A DNA stretch of 64,000 bases from Lactobacillus selangorensis. GTDB taxonomy: Bacteria; Bacillota; Bacilli; Lactobacillales; Lactobacillaceae. Below are positions 10,088-19,709 of this stretch, one piece after another. Location: NCBI RefSeq assembly GCF_001437205.1, contig NZ_JQAZ01000001.1:310001-374000 (forward strand), given 5' to 3'. Within the stretch, counting starts at the first letter, position 1; every line of letters starts with the position of its first letter. The position numbers and the translations under genes were made by a program. The notes below the pieces were generated by a model. The model saw only the letters and a program-made list of their open reading frames with translations, made no database searches and was not told the origin of the DNA.

Positions 10088-10133
10088 GGACAAACTCCTT
10101 TCGATGAGTAGCTGTTACTCAAAATCGTAAATC

Positions 10134-10163
10134 ATCATATGCTACTCGTTTGGAATTTGTCAA
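10134..10163 (-). promoter_or_regulatory. topA promoter
   Basis: TTGACA (10158-10163) and TATGAT (10134-10139) are separated by 18 bp on the minus strand, 46 bp before the topA ATG. A short inverted repeat GAGTA-N5-TACTC (10104-10118) lies in the untranslated leader. Confidence 0.75.
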
Positions 10164-10250
10164 CTATTGTCCATTGCAAATAAACGGCCCACAACAAAGA
10201 TTGCGTGCCTTGCGCCCTTTTTAAATTTATTTTCACAAACGTGAATCTTC

Positions 10251-11135
10251 CTATTTAGAAGTTAAATAAGGTGCAAATTCACGGAGAATATCAGCACTTT
10301 TTAAAATCGGCGTTGCGCCATCTTGAATCAGTTCATTACAGCCCACCGACAAAGGTGCAAACAAACTGCCGGGCACAGCTAGAACATTGCGATTTTCCTG
10401 AGTGGCGAGCTGGGCGGTAATTAGACTACCGCTGCGCTGGCGTGCTTCGACCACCAGAACACAGCGGCTTAACCCAGCGATAATTCTGTTGCGTAAGGGG
10501 AAGTGCCACCGTAATGGAGCGTCTCCCAAAGCATATTCGGTCAGCAGCAGGCCGTTTTCTGAAACGGCCGTTTGCAACTTGTCATTATAACGGGGATATA
10601 CTTGATCTAATCCAGTTCCGATCACAGCAATTGGTCGACCTTGGCTTTCGAGTGTACAGCGATGTGCGGCTGAATCGACGCCCATTGCTAGTCCGCTGAC
10701 AATTCCAATTTGTTGGCGAATAACCGGTGGCAACAGGTTTTGAATCGCATAAAAGGCATAATCAGAGGCTTTGCGTGCCCCAACAACGGCCAGCTGCGGC
10801 TGTTTAGTCAGACTAAGATTGCCCCGATAAAAGAGAATTAACGGCGGTCGGTAACATTCTCGCAGTAACTCCGGATAATCATCATCTAAAATGGTGACCA
10901 CATGCGTCTGCTGCAAATGCTGCTGCATTCGAATAGCGAGCTCACGGGTGTGATAACTTTTCTGAAAAGCACTGCTATGTGCTTGATCCAATGCGCCAAT
11001 CTGGCAGCATTCACTCGCGGCCAAATTAGTCACGGTCGGATGCGTATTAAGAAAAATGGTCAGTTTGAGCAATGCTTGGTACGGAAAAGCATCCGTCAGA
11101 AAAACACGCAGCAGTAATAGGTCCTGAGCAGTCAA
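10251..11135 (-). CDS. dprA: DNA-processing protein DprA
   Basis: Binds incoming single-stranded DNA and loads RecA during natural transformation. I choose the TTG start at 11135 (294 aa, MTAQDLLLLRVF), 7 nt after AAAGGGGA; longer upstream reading lacks a ribosome binding site and would overlap rnhB. The Rossmann-like core shows VVGARKASDY, SGLAMGVDSAAH, FPLRNRIIAGLS and RSGSLITAQLA, the diagnostic DprA/Smf motifs. The protein appears complete. No other competence gene is in the window, so it does not by itself show competence. Confidence 0.93.
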   Translation of the reverse strand: MTAQDLLLLRVFLTDAFPYQALLKLTIFLNTHPTVTNLAASECCQIGALDQAHSSAFQKSYHTRELAIRMQQHLQQTHVVTILDDDYPELLRECYRPPLILFYRGNLSLTKQPQLAVVGARKASDYAFYAIQNLLPPVIRQQIGIVSGLAMGVDSAAHRCTLESQGRPIAVIGTGLDQVYPRYNDKLQTAVSENGLLLTEYALGDAPLRWHFPLRNRIIAGLSRCVLVVEARQRSGSLITAQLATQENRNVLAVPGSLFAPLSVGCNELIQDGATPILKSADILREFAPYLTSK

Positions 11136-11196
11136 AAAAACATCCCCTTTGTAAGTGTTCCTCACTGAACAATTACGCAAAGGATGCTGATTCGTT

Positions 11197-11964
11197 TTAT
11201 CGCTGTGCATATTTTTTAACGGGCGCAAAACTACGACGGTGAATAGGGGTAATTCCCAGTTTCTGCAGTCCAGCTAAATGTTTTTTGGTGCCATAACCTG
11301 CGTTATCGGCAAAATCGTAACCTGGGAAAATTCGATCGTACATCGTCATGATATGATCTCGGACCACTTTAGCGACAATGCTGGCTGCACCAATACTGAT
11401 ACTGCGGGCGTCGCCCTTAATCAGTTTCCGCTGTGGAATCGTGACGGGGACAGTCATGGCATCGACTAGCAAATAGTCGGGTCGATGCGGTAAGCCACTT
11501 GCCGCCCGCCCCATTGCAATTTCAGTGGCATGATAGATATTTTCCTGGTCGATTTCGGTGTTGGTCGCAATTCCCAAGTGGACTTCAACGGCCTGAGCCA
11601 TGATCTCTCGATAGAGAAATTCTCGTTTAGCCGCCGACAACTGCTTCGAATCATTCACTTCCAGCACATGAAAATCATGCGGTAAAACAACGGCGGCCGT
11701 GACAACTGGGCCAGCCAGCGGACCACGCCCGACCTCATCGATGCCGGCAATATACGGATACTGTGGCCAAAGTTCATGCTCAAACTGTAGCCGCTGTTCA
11801 AAAGCCGTTTCTTCATCCAGCAGTTTTTTCTGGTGGCGCTGATATTGCTTGAGCAGTTGCTGAACACCAGCTCGCGGATCATTTTTTAGTGTGGTGAGTT
11901 CATCCAGTGACAATTCAGTTTCTGAATGGATGCGTGCTCGCCATTCGGCAATCGTTAAACTCAT
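11197..11964 (-). CDS. rnhB: Ribonuclease HII
   Basis: Cleaves RNA in RNA-DNA hybrids and at single ribonucleotides in DNA. The 255-aa protein has an N-terminal extension of about 70 residues and then the catalytic fold: GIDEVGRGPLAGPV with D76 and E77, DYLLVDAM (D168) and KGDARSISIGAASI carrying the fourth acidic residue. Its start overlaps the rbgA stop in an ATGA, so the two are translationally coupled. The order rbgA-rnhB-dprA-topA is usual for Bacilli. Confidence 0.96.
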   Translation of the reverse strand: MSLTIAEWRARIHSETELSLDELTTLKNDPRAGVQQLLKQYQRHQKKLLDEETAFEQRLQFEHELWPQYPYIAGIDEVGRGPLAGPVVTAAVVLPHDFHVLEVNDSKQLSAAKREFLYREIMAQAVEVHLGIATNTEIDQENIYHATEIAMGRAASGLPHRPDYLLVDAMTVPVTIPQRKLIKGDARSISIGAASIVAKVVRDHIMTMYDRIFPGYDFADNAGYGTKKHLAGLQKLGITPIHRRSFAPVKKYAQR

Positions 11965-12818
11965 GCTTCATCCGCTTCTTTCGGCGGCAGATCGAGCGTG
12001 TAACGGCCTAAACGACCCTTGCGAATTTCCTGAATCAGGCGGTCGGAACCACGATCGTAATCGTCTTTCAGGCCCCATTTTTTAGTCAATGCCAATAACA
12101 GCTCTGGCGCTGGCAACGTTAAATCTTGAGCCGTTAATTGATAGGCTTTAGTGATGGCAGCGGTATATTGAGCCCGAAAGAAGTCAAGGGCAAAAACGGC
12201 GACGTCATCCGGATGATAGATATTTTCAGCAATCGCCCCTGTCAAAGCAAGCTTCGTGCCGACTTCGGGATCGTCAAATTTCGGCCACAAGATCCCGGGT
12301 GTATCAAGCAAGGCTAAATGATCACTTGCTTTCAACCACTGCTGGTTCTTGGTGACACCAGGTTTATTCCCTGTTTTGGCAATGTTTTTGGATAAGAGCC
12401 GGTTTAAAACAGTAGACTTGCCGACGTTGGGAATGCCAATACACATCGCTTTGATCAGCGGATTCCGAATGCCCCGCTGCTTTTGTCGTTCGATCTTGTC
12501 GGCTAGGATTGAACGAGCCGCTTTTTCAATCTGCGGCAAACGTTGTTTATGCTGGGCATCGAGTTTGATCGCTGGTTGACCGGCCTTTTCATAGGTACTG
12601 ATCCAAGCAGCTGTTTTGTGCGGATCGGCGAGGTCGGCCTTATTGAGGATCAATAGACGCGGTTTTTGCTGAATAATCTGGTCCAGGACGGGATTGCGGG
12701 AAGATTCCGGAACCCGTGCATCGACGATTTCAAAGACGATATCGACTTGTTTTAATTTTTCTTGGACTTGCCGCTGTGCTTTGGCCATATGGCCTGGAAA
12801 CCATTGAATGGTAGCCAC
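11961..12818 (-). CDS. rbgA: Ribosome biogenesis GTPase RbgA (YlqF)
   Basis: Circularly permuted GTPase needed for late assembly of the 50S subunit. The motif order is permuted: NKADL (G4) comes before GIPNVGKST (G1) and DTPGILWP (G3). The protein begins MATIQWFPGHMAKA, the typical YlqF N-terminus. I place the start at the GTG at 12818 (285 aa), 8 nt after GGAAGGAG, rather than at the GTG three codons upstream that would touch the ribosome binding site. It is coupled to rnhB by overlapping stop and start codons. Confidence 0.95.
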   Translation of the reverse strand: MATIQWFPGHMAKAQRQVQEKLKQVDIVFEIVDARVPESSRNPVLDQIIQQKPRLLILNKADLADPHKTAAWISTYEKAGQPAIKLDAQHKQRLPQIEKAARSILADKIERQKQRGIRNPLIKAMCIGIPNVGKSTVLNRLLSKNIAKTGNKPGVTKNQQWLKASDHLALLDTPGILWPKFDDPEVGTKLALTGAIAENIYHPDDVAVFALDFFRAQYTAAITKAYQLTAQDLTLPAPELLLALTKKWGLKDDYDRGSDRLIQEIRKGRLGRYTLDLPPKEADEA

Positions 12819-12833
12819 GGTGGTCACTCCTTC

Positions 12834-13058
12834 CTAAAGTTGTTCCTTTTCATGATAATCACGGTAAACTTCGTCAAAGATGGTCATCGTCGGCAAATAA
12901 CCGGCGTTGAGCTCCAAATACTGCGAAAGACGATGATAATCCGTTTCCTGTTTGGGAAAAGACTGATCGTAAAAGGCATTATTGGCAAATTCCGCAATTG
13001 GTTCGGTACTGCTGGGATTGCGCAGTGTCATTAAATATTGATAAAAAGAGCGGCGCAT
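12834..13058 (-). CDS. YozE-family (UPF0346) SAM-like fold protein
   Basis: Small 74-aa protein starting [17 protein letters not shown] and containing [17 protein letters not shown], matching the UPF0346/YozE family, a sterile-alpha-motif-like helical bundle of unknown function. The ATG at 13058 follows AGGAGG. It sits between ypmS and rbgA with short gaps, so it is probably in their operon. Function unknown; family assignment confident. Confidence 0.88.
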   Translation of the reverse strand: MRRSFYQYLMTLRNPSSTEPIAEFANNAFYDQSFPKQETDYHRLSQYLELNAGYLPTMTIFDEVYRDYHEKEQL

Positions 13059-13094
13059 GCATTTCCTCCTATTTAAAAACAAAAACGAGTTGCT

Positions 13095-13715
13095 TTATTT
13101 CAACGGCGCATAAACATCTAGGTCAATTTCATCATGAATCAGGTCGATCTTCTTAGCTTTGACCTGCATGCCGTTTTTCAATTTAAATTCATTTAATTCT
13201 AACACGATCGTTTTCTGCTTGCTGTCGATTTTGACCCACTTTGGAAGGTGGTAGAACTTGTCAACATACTGCAAAACAAAACTGATCGGCAGATTCAGCT
13301 GCCCGATCGACAGCTGACGGGCCTTAAACTGAACGTCACCGTTTTGAAGGACATACGGGTCTAAATACATACGGAACTGCGTCGGATAGCTTAGAAAGCG
13401 AAATTTGCCGCTTAAAACGGCTTGATTTTCCAGCTTGACATTATATTTGATCTCCGAATTCTTCAAATAGTGATTCAGATAATAGGCGGTGATTCCATTA
13501 ATCTGCTGTTTATCGAGTTTGATCGAGAAGGTCGGTTGCCCCTTAATCGTCTTTTCCGTTTTAACGGCCGGATCTAACGGTGCAGCCATCTTAGTCCCGA
13601 TGAATAAGCCAGAACCGATGATGATCGCCGCCAGCACGATAAAGGCCCATTTCCAGCCATTGATCGGCGGCCGCTTCTTCGGCGCACTTTGATGTGATAC
13701 TACTCGTGTTGCCAC
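13095..13715 (-). CDS. YpmS-like membrane-anchored protein (DUF2140)
   Basis: 206 aa: a short basic cytoplasmic tail, one transmembrane helix at about 24-44, then an extracellular domain of beta strands including FRFLSYPTQFRMYLDPYV. This is the YpmS/DUF2140 family, of unknown function. The GTG start lies just after the stop codon of the upstream SGNH gene, whose terminal codons GAG GAG GAG form the ribosome binding site, so the two genes are translationally linked. This pairing is known in Bacilli (ypmR-ypmS) and suggests a shared role at the cell surface. Confidence 0.85.
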   Translation of the reverse strand: MATRVVSHQSAPKKRPPINGWKWAFIVLAAIIIGSGLFIGTKMAAPLDPAVKTEKTIKGQPTFSIKLDKQQINGITAYYLNHYLKNSEIKYNVKLENQAVLSGKFRFLSYPTQFRMYLDPYVLQNGDVQFKARQLSIGQLNLPISFVLQYVDKFYHLPKWVKIDSKQKTIVLELNEFKLKNGMQVKAKKIDLIHDEIDLDVYAPLK

Positions 13716-13716
13716 A

Positions 13717-15264
13717 TTACTCCTCCTCTTTTGTGAGCCACCAAGAGCGATGCTGATTCATCGTGTCCAGCAGCTGGTGTTCAATAACCTGATATCCTGT
13801 ATTATTCGGCATCTTCGTTCCTTCATTTAAGTAGCGATTAGTATGCGTGGCTTTTGCTTTGGTCTGCTTGCCCTTGGTTAAGACGGCGTCGATATTGACA
13901 TAGTAAGCATGGTCCGTTGCTTTGACTTCCTGCTGGATAACCTTGTTCCAAGCTTTGATTGTCGTTTGGATCGACGTCATTTTGGGAAAATAGACATAAA
14001 ACGGATTATACAGACTCAAAACGAAGATCGGTGCATCCGGATTAACCTGCCGAATCGTTTTCAATAGTTGTGCTAGGTTCTGCTGATAAGTTTCGCCGCC
14101 TTGTTTCAGCTTAGCCTGATCCAGTTTGAAAAAGTCTTTCTGCAAGACACCTAGCATATCGTTGCCGCCGGCGGTCACGGTAATTAAATCTGCCCGTTGC
14201 AGCCGGTTCCGCAATGTCGCATCGTTTTTGACGCGACTGAGAATCTGGGTGCTCATATTGCCATTTACTCCAAAGTTATTTGTTTTAACGGTAATATTTT
14301 TCTTCTTTTTCAAAGTGCTTTGCAAACGACGGACGTAGCCGCCACCTTGCTTGGTGGTATCACCGACCCCATGTGTTAATGAATCACCAATCCCGATCAT
14401 CCGCAGCGAACCGCCTTTTTTCGGCAGGTTACCGTGTTTGACGACCGACTTGTACAGAATAGCCGTAATGCGGTCATATCCTTTGCTGCTAGGATGAAAA
14501 TGGTCTTCATTGAAAATATATTGATTTTTGTCGGCACTAGTCGAATTGGAACTGGATGCGGCCGTGGTTTCGCCTTTTTGCAGGGCAGCGTTCAACGGCA
14601 CAAATTCGGTGCGGCTGACTTGGTTCGCAATCGTTTTTGTGTTGGCATTCCACTGTACTAACGAAGCCGGTTCTGTTGTCGCCGTTGAATAAATCCCCAA
14701 AACATAAATCGGAGCCGTTCGATTTAACTTACGCAGTGCCCTCAAATAGGCTTTTAAATCGGCTGTATACTGCTGTTTCGTTTTGGCAGCCCCTTTTTGC
14801 TTTTGACCATCTGCCGTCTGCCATTCGTGGGTGCCAACTGAAACGGTCAGCACATCTGCATGTTGAACAGCTGTTTGAACGGATTGCTTTTTCAAGTGTT
14901 TCTGAGTCTGCGCTAAGGTTGCAGCTGGCTCGGCTTTATTAGTGACGTGAACTTTTAAATGGGTGTCTTTCGTCGTCAGGTCATTCTTGAGCAGCGTCAG
15001 ATAACCTCCGGCACCAGTTGTATCGCCAACTCCGCTGGTCAAGCCATCCCCTAGTCCGACCACGTCTAATGAACGGCTCGTACTGGCTGAACTCGAAAAA
15101 GTCTGCGGCTGCGGTGTAAATTGATTCCAGAGGGCGTAGATTCCTGCAATCAAAACGACAAAAGCCCCCAGTGACAGCCAAAAACGTCCTTGTTTACCCG
15201 TGAGAATCTCCTCCTCTCCGTAAAAGAAGCGTTTATGAAGAAGAGACTGGAACAAATGGCGCAT
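13717..15264 (-). CDS. Membrane-anchored protein with two tandem, complementarily degenerate SGNH domains (YpmR-related)
   Basis: 515 aa, about twice the length of the usual YpmR-type SGNH lipase. A cytoplasmic tail (1-27) and transmembrane helix (about 29-46) anchor two extracellular SGNH domains at about 66-278 and 287-500. Domain 1 has GLGDGLTSG with G74 in place of the nucleophile Ser and GTHEW where GGND is expected, but keeps the D254-x2-H257 pair (EDHFHPSSKGY). Domain 2 keeps S295 (GIGDSLTHG) and N368 (AGGNDM) but has lost the Asp-His pair (EGTKMPNNTGY, G482 and M485). Neither half alone has a full catalytic set. The start ATG has no clear ribosome binding site and lies in a hairpin, so the start is less certain than the domains. 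Confidence 0.85.
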   Translation of the reverse strand: MRHLFQSLLHKRFFYGEEEILTGKQGRFWLSLGAFVVLIAGIYALWNQFTPQPQTFSSSASTSRSLDVVGLGDGLTSGVGDTTGAGGYLTLLKNDLTTKDTHLKVHVTNKAEPAATLAQTQKHLKKQSVQTAVQHADVLTVSVGTHEWQTADGQKQKGAAKTKQQYTADLKAYLRALRKLNRTAPIYVLGIYSTATTEPASLVQWNANTKTIANQVSRTEFVPLNAALQKGETTAASSSNSTSADKNQYIFNEDHFHPSSKGYDRITAILYKSVVKHGNLPKKGGSLRMIGIGDSLTHGVGDTTKQGGGYVRRLQSTLKKKKNITVKTNNFGVNGNMSTQILSRVKNDATLRNRLQRADLITVTAGGNDMLGVLQKDFFKLDQAKLKQGGETYQQNLAQLLKTIRQVNPDAPIFVLSLYNPFYVYFPKMTSIQTTIKAWNKVIQQEVKATDHAYYVNIDAVLTKGKQTKAKATHTNRYLNEGTKMPNNTGYQVIEHQLLDTMNQHRSWWLTKEEE

Positions 15265-15276
15265 TGTCCCAGTCTC
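15243..15276 (-). promoter_or_regulatory. Hairpin at the start of the SGNH gene
   Basis: GAGACTGG/CCAGTCTC extended by five further pairs makes a stem of about 13 bp in the minus-strand RNA, with the presumed ATG (15264) at the stem-loop junction. Only a weak TTCTT follows, so it is a poor terminator for degV. It may hide the start codon. Confidence 0.55.
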
Positions 15277-15341
15277 GTTTGGTTTTGCTATTTAAACTAT
15301 TGGTATCACGCTGTGGCTTGAAAAGCAAGCAGACACAACAG

Positions 15342-16217
15342 TTATTTCATTTCTTCGTCAGCTGGAATCGGCGCATTTGTGTAATAAGTGATCGCAAACG
15401 CACCAAAACCGGCATAAGTGGCGATGATCGGATCTGTTTCTCGCACTAAGAAGGGGACATCCGGCAGGAACTTCTGAATTTCCGCTTTCATTTGGTCGAC
15501 ATAATCCCGCATCGGATCCGTATATGAAATTCCGATCGATTGAATATCTGGCAATTTCTGAAGCTTCTCTTCTAATTCTTTGACAAACTTCGTGACTGTC
15601 TTCTTGCCACGGCCTTTACGAATAATGTCGAGACTATTGTCCGCAACTTCAAGGATGACCTTAATGTTTAACAAGTTGGTAATAAAACCAGCTGCTTTGG
15701 AAAGGCGGCCACCTTTGACAATATTATTTAAATCCGTAATCGCCATGTATTGGCGTGTATTGGCTTGAATCTGATTCAGCCGTGTGACAATTTCATCCAG
15801 CGGCTGGCCGGCCTGAGCCATCTTAGCAGCCTCAAGTACTTGAAAACTCATGGCACGATCAGTCCGGCCGCTATGATAAACAGTAACGTCGCTATCGGAC
15901 ATCGTTCCGGCTTGTTCAGCGGTATTGACAGTGCCGCTGATGGCCGACATCATATTGATCGACAGCACTTGGCTGCCATCAGCACCTAATTCGTTGAATA
16001 ATTTGACGAATTCACCAATTGCCGGCTGGCTTGTTTTTGGCAACGCCTTAGCGGCTGCCATCTTATCCATGAATTCGGACCGTGTGATGGTCACATCATC
16101 GATGTAAACCGTATTATCAATCATTACGGTTAAGGGAAGGACGTGGATCTCATATTGTTTAACTTCTTCAGGAGTTAACTGCACGGATGAATCTGTTACA
16201 ATTTTAATTTTTGACAC
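15342..16217 (-). CDS. DegV family fatty-acid-binding protein
   Basis: Cytoplasmic two-domain protein that in this family binds a fatty acid, usually to present it to fatty acid kinase FakA. I place the start at the GTG at 16217 (291 aa, MSKIKIVTDSSVQLT), 6 nt after GGAG; upstream in-frame codons lack a ribosome binding site. Family signatures are TDSSVQL near the N-terminus, SQPAIGEF, INMMSAISGT and GGRLSKAAGF. An extended -10 promoter precedes it. No fakA is adjacent. Confidence 0.9.
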   Translation of the reverse strand: MSKIKIVTDSSVQLTPEEVKQYEIHVLPLTVMIDNTVYIDDVTITRSEFMDKMAAAKALPKTSQPAIGEFVKLFNELGADGSQVLSINMMSAISGTVNTAEQAGTMSDSDVTVYHSGRTDRAMSFQVLEAAKMAQAGQPLDEIVTRLNQIQANTRQYMAITDLNNIVKGGRLSKAAGFITNLLNIKVILEVADNSLDIIRKGRGKKTVTKFVKELEEKLQKLPDIQSIGISYTDPMRDYVDQMKAEIQKFLPDVPFLVRETDPIIATYAGFGAFAITYYTNAPIPADEEMK

Positions 16218-16299
16218 GACGGTCTCCGCCACACTTTCTTTGGAAAATAAATATTGCACGTGCGGAAAAAATTTCTGTACCGCAAATCCATTCTCATCT

Positions 16300-16308
16300 A
16301 GTATAACA
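16300..16308 (-). promoter_or_regulatory. Extended -10 promoter of degV
   Basis: TGTTATACT on the minus strand (TATACT at 16300-16305) lies about 80 bp before the degV GTG and just after the dfrA stop. The leader contains a small hairpin with TGCGG/CCGCA arms (16261-16285). Confidence 0.5.
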
Positions 16309-16317
16309 AAAATATTT

Positions 16318-16818
16318 TCACTTTTCAGCTACTCTTGTATAAGTTTCAAAGGTATACGGATAAGCATTCTTGCCAGCGGCTGGATGTGCGTTCTGTTTGA
16401 TGCGTTTGAAGGCAGTCCAATCTAGGTCAGGCATATAGACATCGCCGTCAAAACTGGCGCCGATGCGAGTGACTTCAAGCTGATCCACTTGGTCTTTTAA
16501 TAACTCAAAAATCTGACTGCCGCCGATTACGTAAATGTTTTCATCAACGTGATACCAATCATAATTCATAATGGCGACCCGGCCGCTCAGAACCAAAGCA
16601 TCTGGGGCAGAGAAATTATCCTGCCGTGTGACGACTAAATTAGTCCGGTCCTTTAAAGCACCATGCGGCAGGCTGTCCCAGGTCTTGCGCCCCATCAGCA
16701 CCGTCTGTCCGGTTGTCAGTGTTTTAAAATGATGCATATCAGCCGGTAAATGCCATGGTAAAGTGCCATTTGCACCGATTAGATGGTTTTCATCTTCCGC
16801 CCATAAATAAATCAGCAT
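16318..16818 (-). CDS. dfrA: Dihydrofolate reductase
   Basis: Reduces dihydrofolate to tetrahydrofolate with NADPH; target of trimethoprim. The 166-aa protein has the substrate-site motif LPWHLPADMHHF with acidic D27, the cofactor motifs MGRKTWDSLP and NLVVTRQ, and VIGGSQIFELL. The start follows AGGAGG with 8-nt spacing. It lies 12 bp downstream of thyA, an apt pairing because ThyA generates the dihydrofolate that this enzyme recycles. Confidence 0.96.
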   Translation of the reverse strand: MLIYLWAEDENHLIGANGTLPWHLPADMHHFKTLTTGQTVLMGRKTWDSLPHGALKDRTNLVVTRQDNFSAPDALVLSGRVAIMNYDWYHVDENIYVIGGSQIFELLKDQVDQLEVTRIGASFDGDVYMPDLDWTAFKRIKQNAHPAAGKNAYPYTFETYTRVAEK

Positions 16819-16830
16819 CTTGCTTGCCTC

Positions 16831-17784
16831 CTAAACTGCCACTGGTGCGTGGATGGCACCATGATGTTTGTAATTTTCGATTTTGATATCCGCAACATCG
16901 TAATCGAAGATACTTTGCTTATCCGGATTGAGCCATAGGGTTGGCGCCGGCAGAATCGTACGGCTCAATTGTTCACGGACTTGGTCAACGTGGTTGACGT
17001 AGATATGCGCATCACCGAATGTATGCACAAACTCGCCTGGCGCCAATCCGGTTTCTTTGGCAATCAGGCACGTCAGCAAAGCATAGCTCGCAATGTTGAA
17101 CGGCACCCCTAAAAAGACGTCGCCGCTCCGCTGGTAGAGCTGGCAAGACAGTTTGCCATCATTGACATAGAACTGGAACAACGTATGACAAGGCGGTAAA
17201 GCCATTGTCGGCACATCTTCCGGATTCCAAGCTGAGACAATCAAGCGCCGTGAATAAGGCGTCGTTTTAATGGCATCAATCACATTCTGCAGCTGATCAA
17301 TCGTATCACCCTTGGTCGTTTTCCAGGCCCGCCATTGCTTGCCGTAGATATTGCCTAAATCGCCGAATTGTTGGTCAAAGGCGTCGTCATTCAAGATACG
17401 CTCGTCAAACTGTTTTTTCTGCTCTTTGTAAACTTGATTGAATTCAGGATCGGTTTGGGAACGATGTCCAAAGTCGGTCATATCAGGTCCAGTATAGACG
17501 TCACTGTCAACATAACGCTGAAAGGCCCACTCATCCCAAATATGGTTTTTATGCTGGAGCAAGTAACGAATATTGGAATCGCCCCGCAGAAACCATAATA
17601 ATTCGCTTTTAATCAAACCGAATGGGACTTTTTTGGTCGTCAATAACGGAAACCCTTTTTGGAGGTCGAATCGCATTTGATAACCAAAAATGCTGTAAGT
17701 GCCCGTCTGAGTCCGATCTGCCTTAAAGTCGCCTTTATCGAGGATCGTCCGTGCCATTTCTAAATAAGCTGCTTCGCCTTGCAT
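16831..17784 (-). CDS. thyA: Thymidylate synthase
   Basis: Methylates dUMP to dTMP using methylenetetrahydrofolate. The 317-aa protein contains the catalytic cysteine C199 in [14 protein letters not shown], the phosphate-binding YSRRL at 177-181, [17 protein letters not shown] and GDAHIYVNH. It is the long form, with an insert at about 85-140 relative to the E. coli enzyme, as in other lactobacilli. It starts 9 nt after GGAGG, 11 bp downstream of the ABC-F gene and just upstream of dfrA. Confidence 0.97.
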   Translation of the reverse strand: MQGEAAYLEMARTILDKGDFKADRTQTGTYSIFGYQMRFDLQKGFPLLTTKKVPFGLIKSELLWFLRGDSNIRYLLQHKNHIWDEWAFQRYVDSDVYTGPDMTDFGHRSQTDPEFNQVYKEQKKQFDERILNDDAFDQQFGDLGNIYGKQWRAWKTTKGDTIDQLQNVIDAIKTTPYSRRLIVSAWNPEDVPTMALPPCHTLFQFYVNDGKLSCQLYQRSGDVFLGVPFNIASYALLTCLIAKETGLAPGEFVHTFGDAHIYVNHVDQVREQLSRTILPAPTLWLNPDKQSIFDYDVADIKIENYKHHGAIHAPVAV

Positions 17785-17795
17785 GCTGAATCCTC

Positions 17796-19697
17796 CTAAT
17801 CATCAAACTGGCTCAAATAATCCCAGCGGTTCATCTTATCGTCGAGCTGTTTATTCAACGTGTCAATTTGCTGCTGCAGATCACCGAGCTTCGTGTAATC
17901 TGTGCCTGCCGTTGCGGCCATCTGCTGTTTCAGATTCTGAATAGTCTGATCGAGCTGTTCCATTTCCGGCTCGATCTTTTTATATTCGAGATCTTCGGCG
18001 TAGGTCCGTTTAGTCTTTTTAGCTGGTTTTTGTTCAACTGGTGCTTCATGAGCCGTTTTTTCCTTTGGTGCTGATGTCGTCTTCTTCGATGCGGAGCTTG
18101 GGGCCGCCTGGTTTAAATAATCCGTCAGACGTCCGCTGAATCGTTCAATCTGTGCGTTGCCGTCAAAAATCAGCAGTTTATCAGCCACTTTATCCAAAAA
18201 GTAACGGTCATGTGAAACGGTAATCACGGTACCGTTGAACTGCTGCAAATAGTTTTCCAAAATCGTTAGTGTCCCAATATCGAGATCGTTAGTCGGTTCA
18301 TCCAGCAGCAGCACATTCGGCTGCTGCATCAATAGTTTCAGCAAGTACAGCCGCCGTTTTTCGCCGCCGGATAATTTACGAATCAAAGTACCATGCATCG
18401 AACGTGGGAACAGAAATTGTTCCAGCAGCTGCGTCACACTGATATGGGTGCCATTTTTAGACACCACTTCTTCCCCAGCTTCTTGAAGGTATTGGATGAC
18501 GCGCTGATCCGGATTCATTTCTTCGGACATCTGGGTGTAATAAGCCATATTGACCGTTTCACCGATTGAAACGACTCCTGAATCGACGGGCAGCTTGCCA
18601 GCAATCACATTCAAGAGGGATGTTTTGCCGGCCCCGTTTTCACCGGTAATTCCGATACGGTCATTGGCCTGTACTAACAGGCTGAAATCATCGAGAATAG
18701 GATGACTGCCAAGATTCAAAGTGACGTCTTTGAGTTCGATTACTTTCTTGCCTAGCCGAGTCTGGCCGACTTCAATTTCGACACTCTGGGTTTGTTCCTT
18801 CTTAGGTAGATTCTTCTTTAACTCATTGAAATGATTGATACGACCTTTTTGTTTGGTCGTCCGAGCTTTAGCACCGGCATGCATCCAGGCAAGCTCCTGT
18901 TTGTATAATTGCTGCTGTTTGTGTGCTTCTTCGGAAGCCGTTTGAACTTGTTCGGCTTTTTCGGTCACATACTGCTCATAATTACCGGCAAAAATGCCGA
19001 GATTCCCATGATCGAGTTCAAAAATCTGATTCGACACCCGGTCCAAGAAGTAGCGGTCATGGGTTACAACCAGCAAGGCCCCTTTATACTTGGCCAAGTA
19101 ATCTTCGAGCCAGGCAATTGAGTCAAAATCCAAATGGTTGGTCGGCTCATCCATAATCAGCAGGTCCGGCTGTTCAATCAAAACTTGTGCTAACCCAACC
19201 CGTTTCTGCTGGCCGCCAGACATCTGGCCGATTTTCTGGTTCAAATCGGTAATATGCAGCTGAGTTAAGATTGTCTTGACATCGGTATCGACGTTCCAAG
19301 CATCCTGCTGCGTCATTTGCTCATCGAGTTTCATGTACCGGTCCATCAGTTTCTGGTCCTCAGGATGGGCCGTATACTGCTGCAAAACATTTTCGTAAGC
19401 TTTGATTGTCTTGAAGGCCGGATTATCACCAGTAATGACGGCATCCATGACGGACAAGTCAGCTGGCAGTTCTGGCTGCTGCTTTAAATAACTGATCCGA
19501 TAATCATTCGGTTTAGTGATTGCGCCGCTGTCCAACGGCTCTTCACCTGCCAGAATGTTTAATAAAGTTGTTTTCCCGGTTCCGTTGGTTCCGATCAATC
19601 CGATTCGATCGCCTTCACGAATCAGAAAGGAAACGTGGTCTAACAGGACCTTTTCGCCATAAGTTTTGGTTAAATCCGTTGCTGTTAAAGTTTGCAC
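17796..19697 (-). CDS. ABC-F family ATPase (Uup-like)
   Basis: Soluble protein with two ATP-binding cassettes and no membrane domain; ABC-F proteins act on the ribosome. The 633-aa protein shows Walker [10 protein letters not shown] and signature MSGGQQKR in the first cassette, GENGAGKTS and LSGGEKRR in the second, an inter-domain linker at about 240-305, and a C-terminal coiled coil (about 560-630) typical of the Uup branch. It starts with GTG, 12 bp after cca. It could be mistaken for an antibiotic-resistance ABC-F, but the housekeeping context and coiled coil favour Uup. Confidence 0.9.
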   Translation of the reverse strand: MQTLTATDLTKTYGEKVLLDHVSFLIREGDRIGLIGTNGTGKTTLLNILAGEEPLDSGAITKPNDYRISYLKQQPELPADLSVMDAVITGDNPAFKTIKAYENVLQQYTAHPEDQKLMDRYMKLDEQMTQQDAWNVDTDVKTILTQLHITDLNQKIGQMSGGQQKRVGLAQVLIEQPDLLIMDEPTNHLDFDSIAWLEDYLAKYKGALLVVTHDRYFLDRVSNQIFELDHGNLGIFAGNYEQYVTEKAEQVQTASEEAHKQQQLYKQELAWMHAGAKARTTKQKGRINHFNELKKNLPKKEQTQSVEIEVGQTRLGKKVIELKDVTLNLGSHPILDDFSLLVQANDRIGITGENGAGKTSLLNVIAGKLPVDSGVVSIGETVNMAYYTQMSEEMNPDQRVIQYLQEAGEEVVSKNGTHISVTQLLEQFLFPRSMHGTLIRKLSGGEKRRLYLLKLLMQQPNVLLLDEPTNDLDIGTLTILENYLQQFNGTVITVSHDRYFLDKVADKLLIFDGNAQIERFSGRLTDYLNQAAPSSASKKTTSAPKEKTAHEAPVEQKPAKKTKRTYAEDLEYKKIEPEMEQLDQTIQNLKQQMAATAGTDYTKLGDLQQQIDTLNKQLDDKMNRWDYLSQFDD

Positions 19698-19709
19698 ATT
19701 CTGGTCCCC

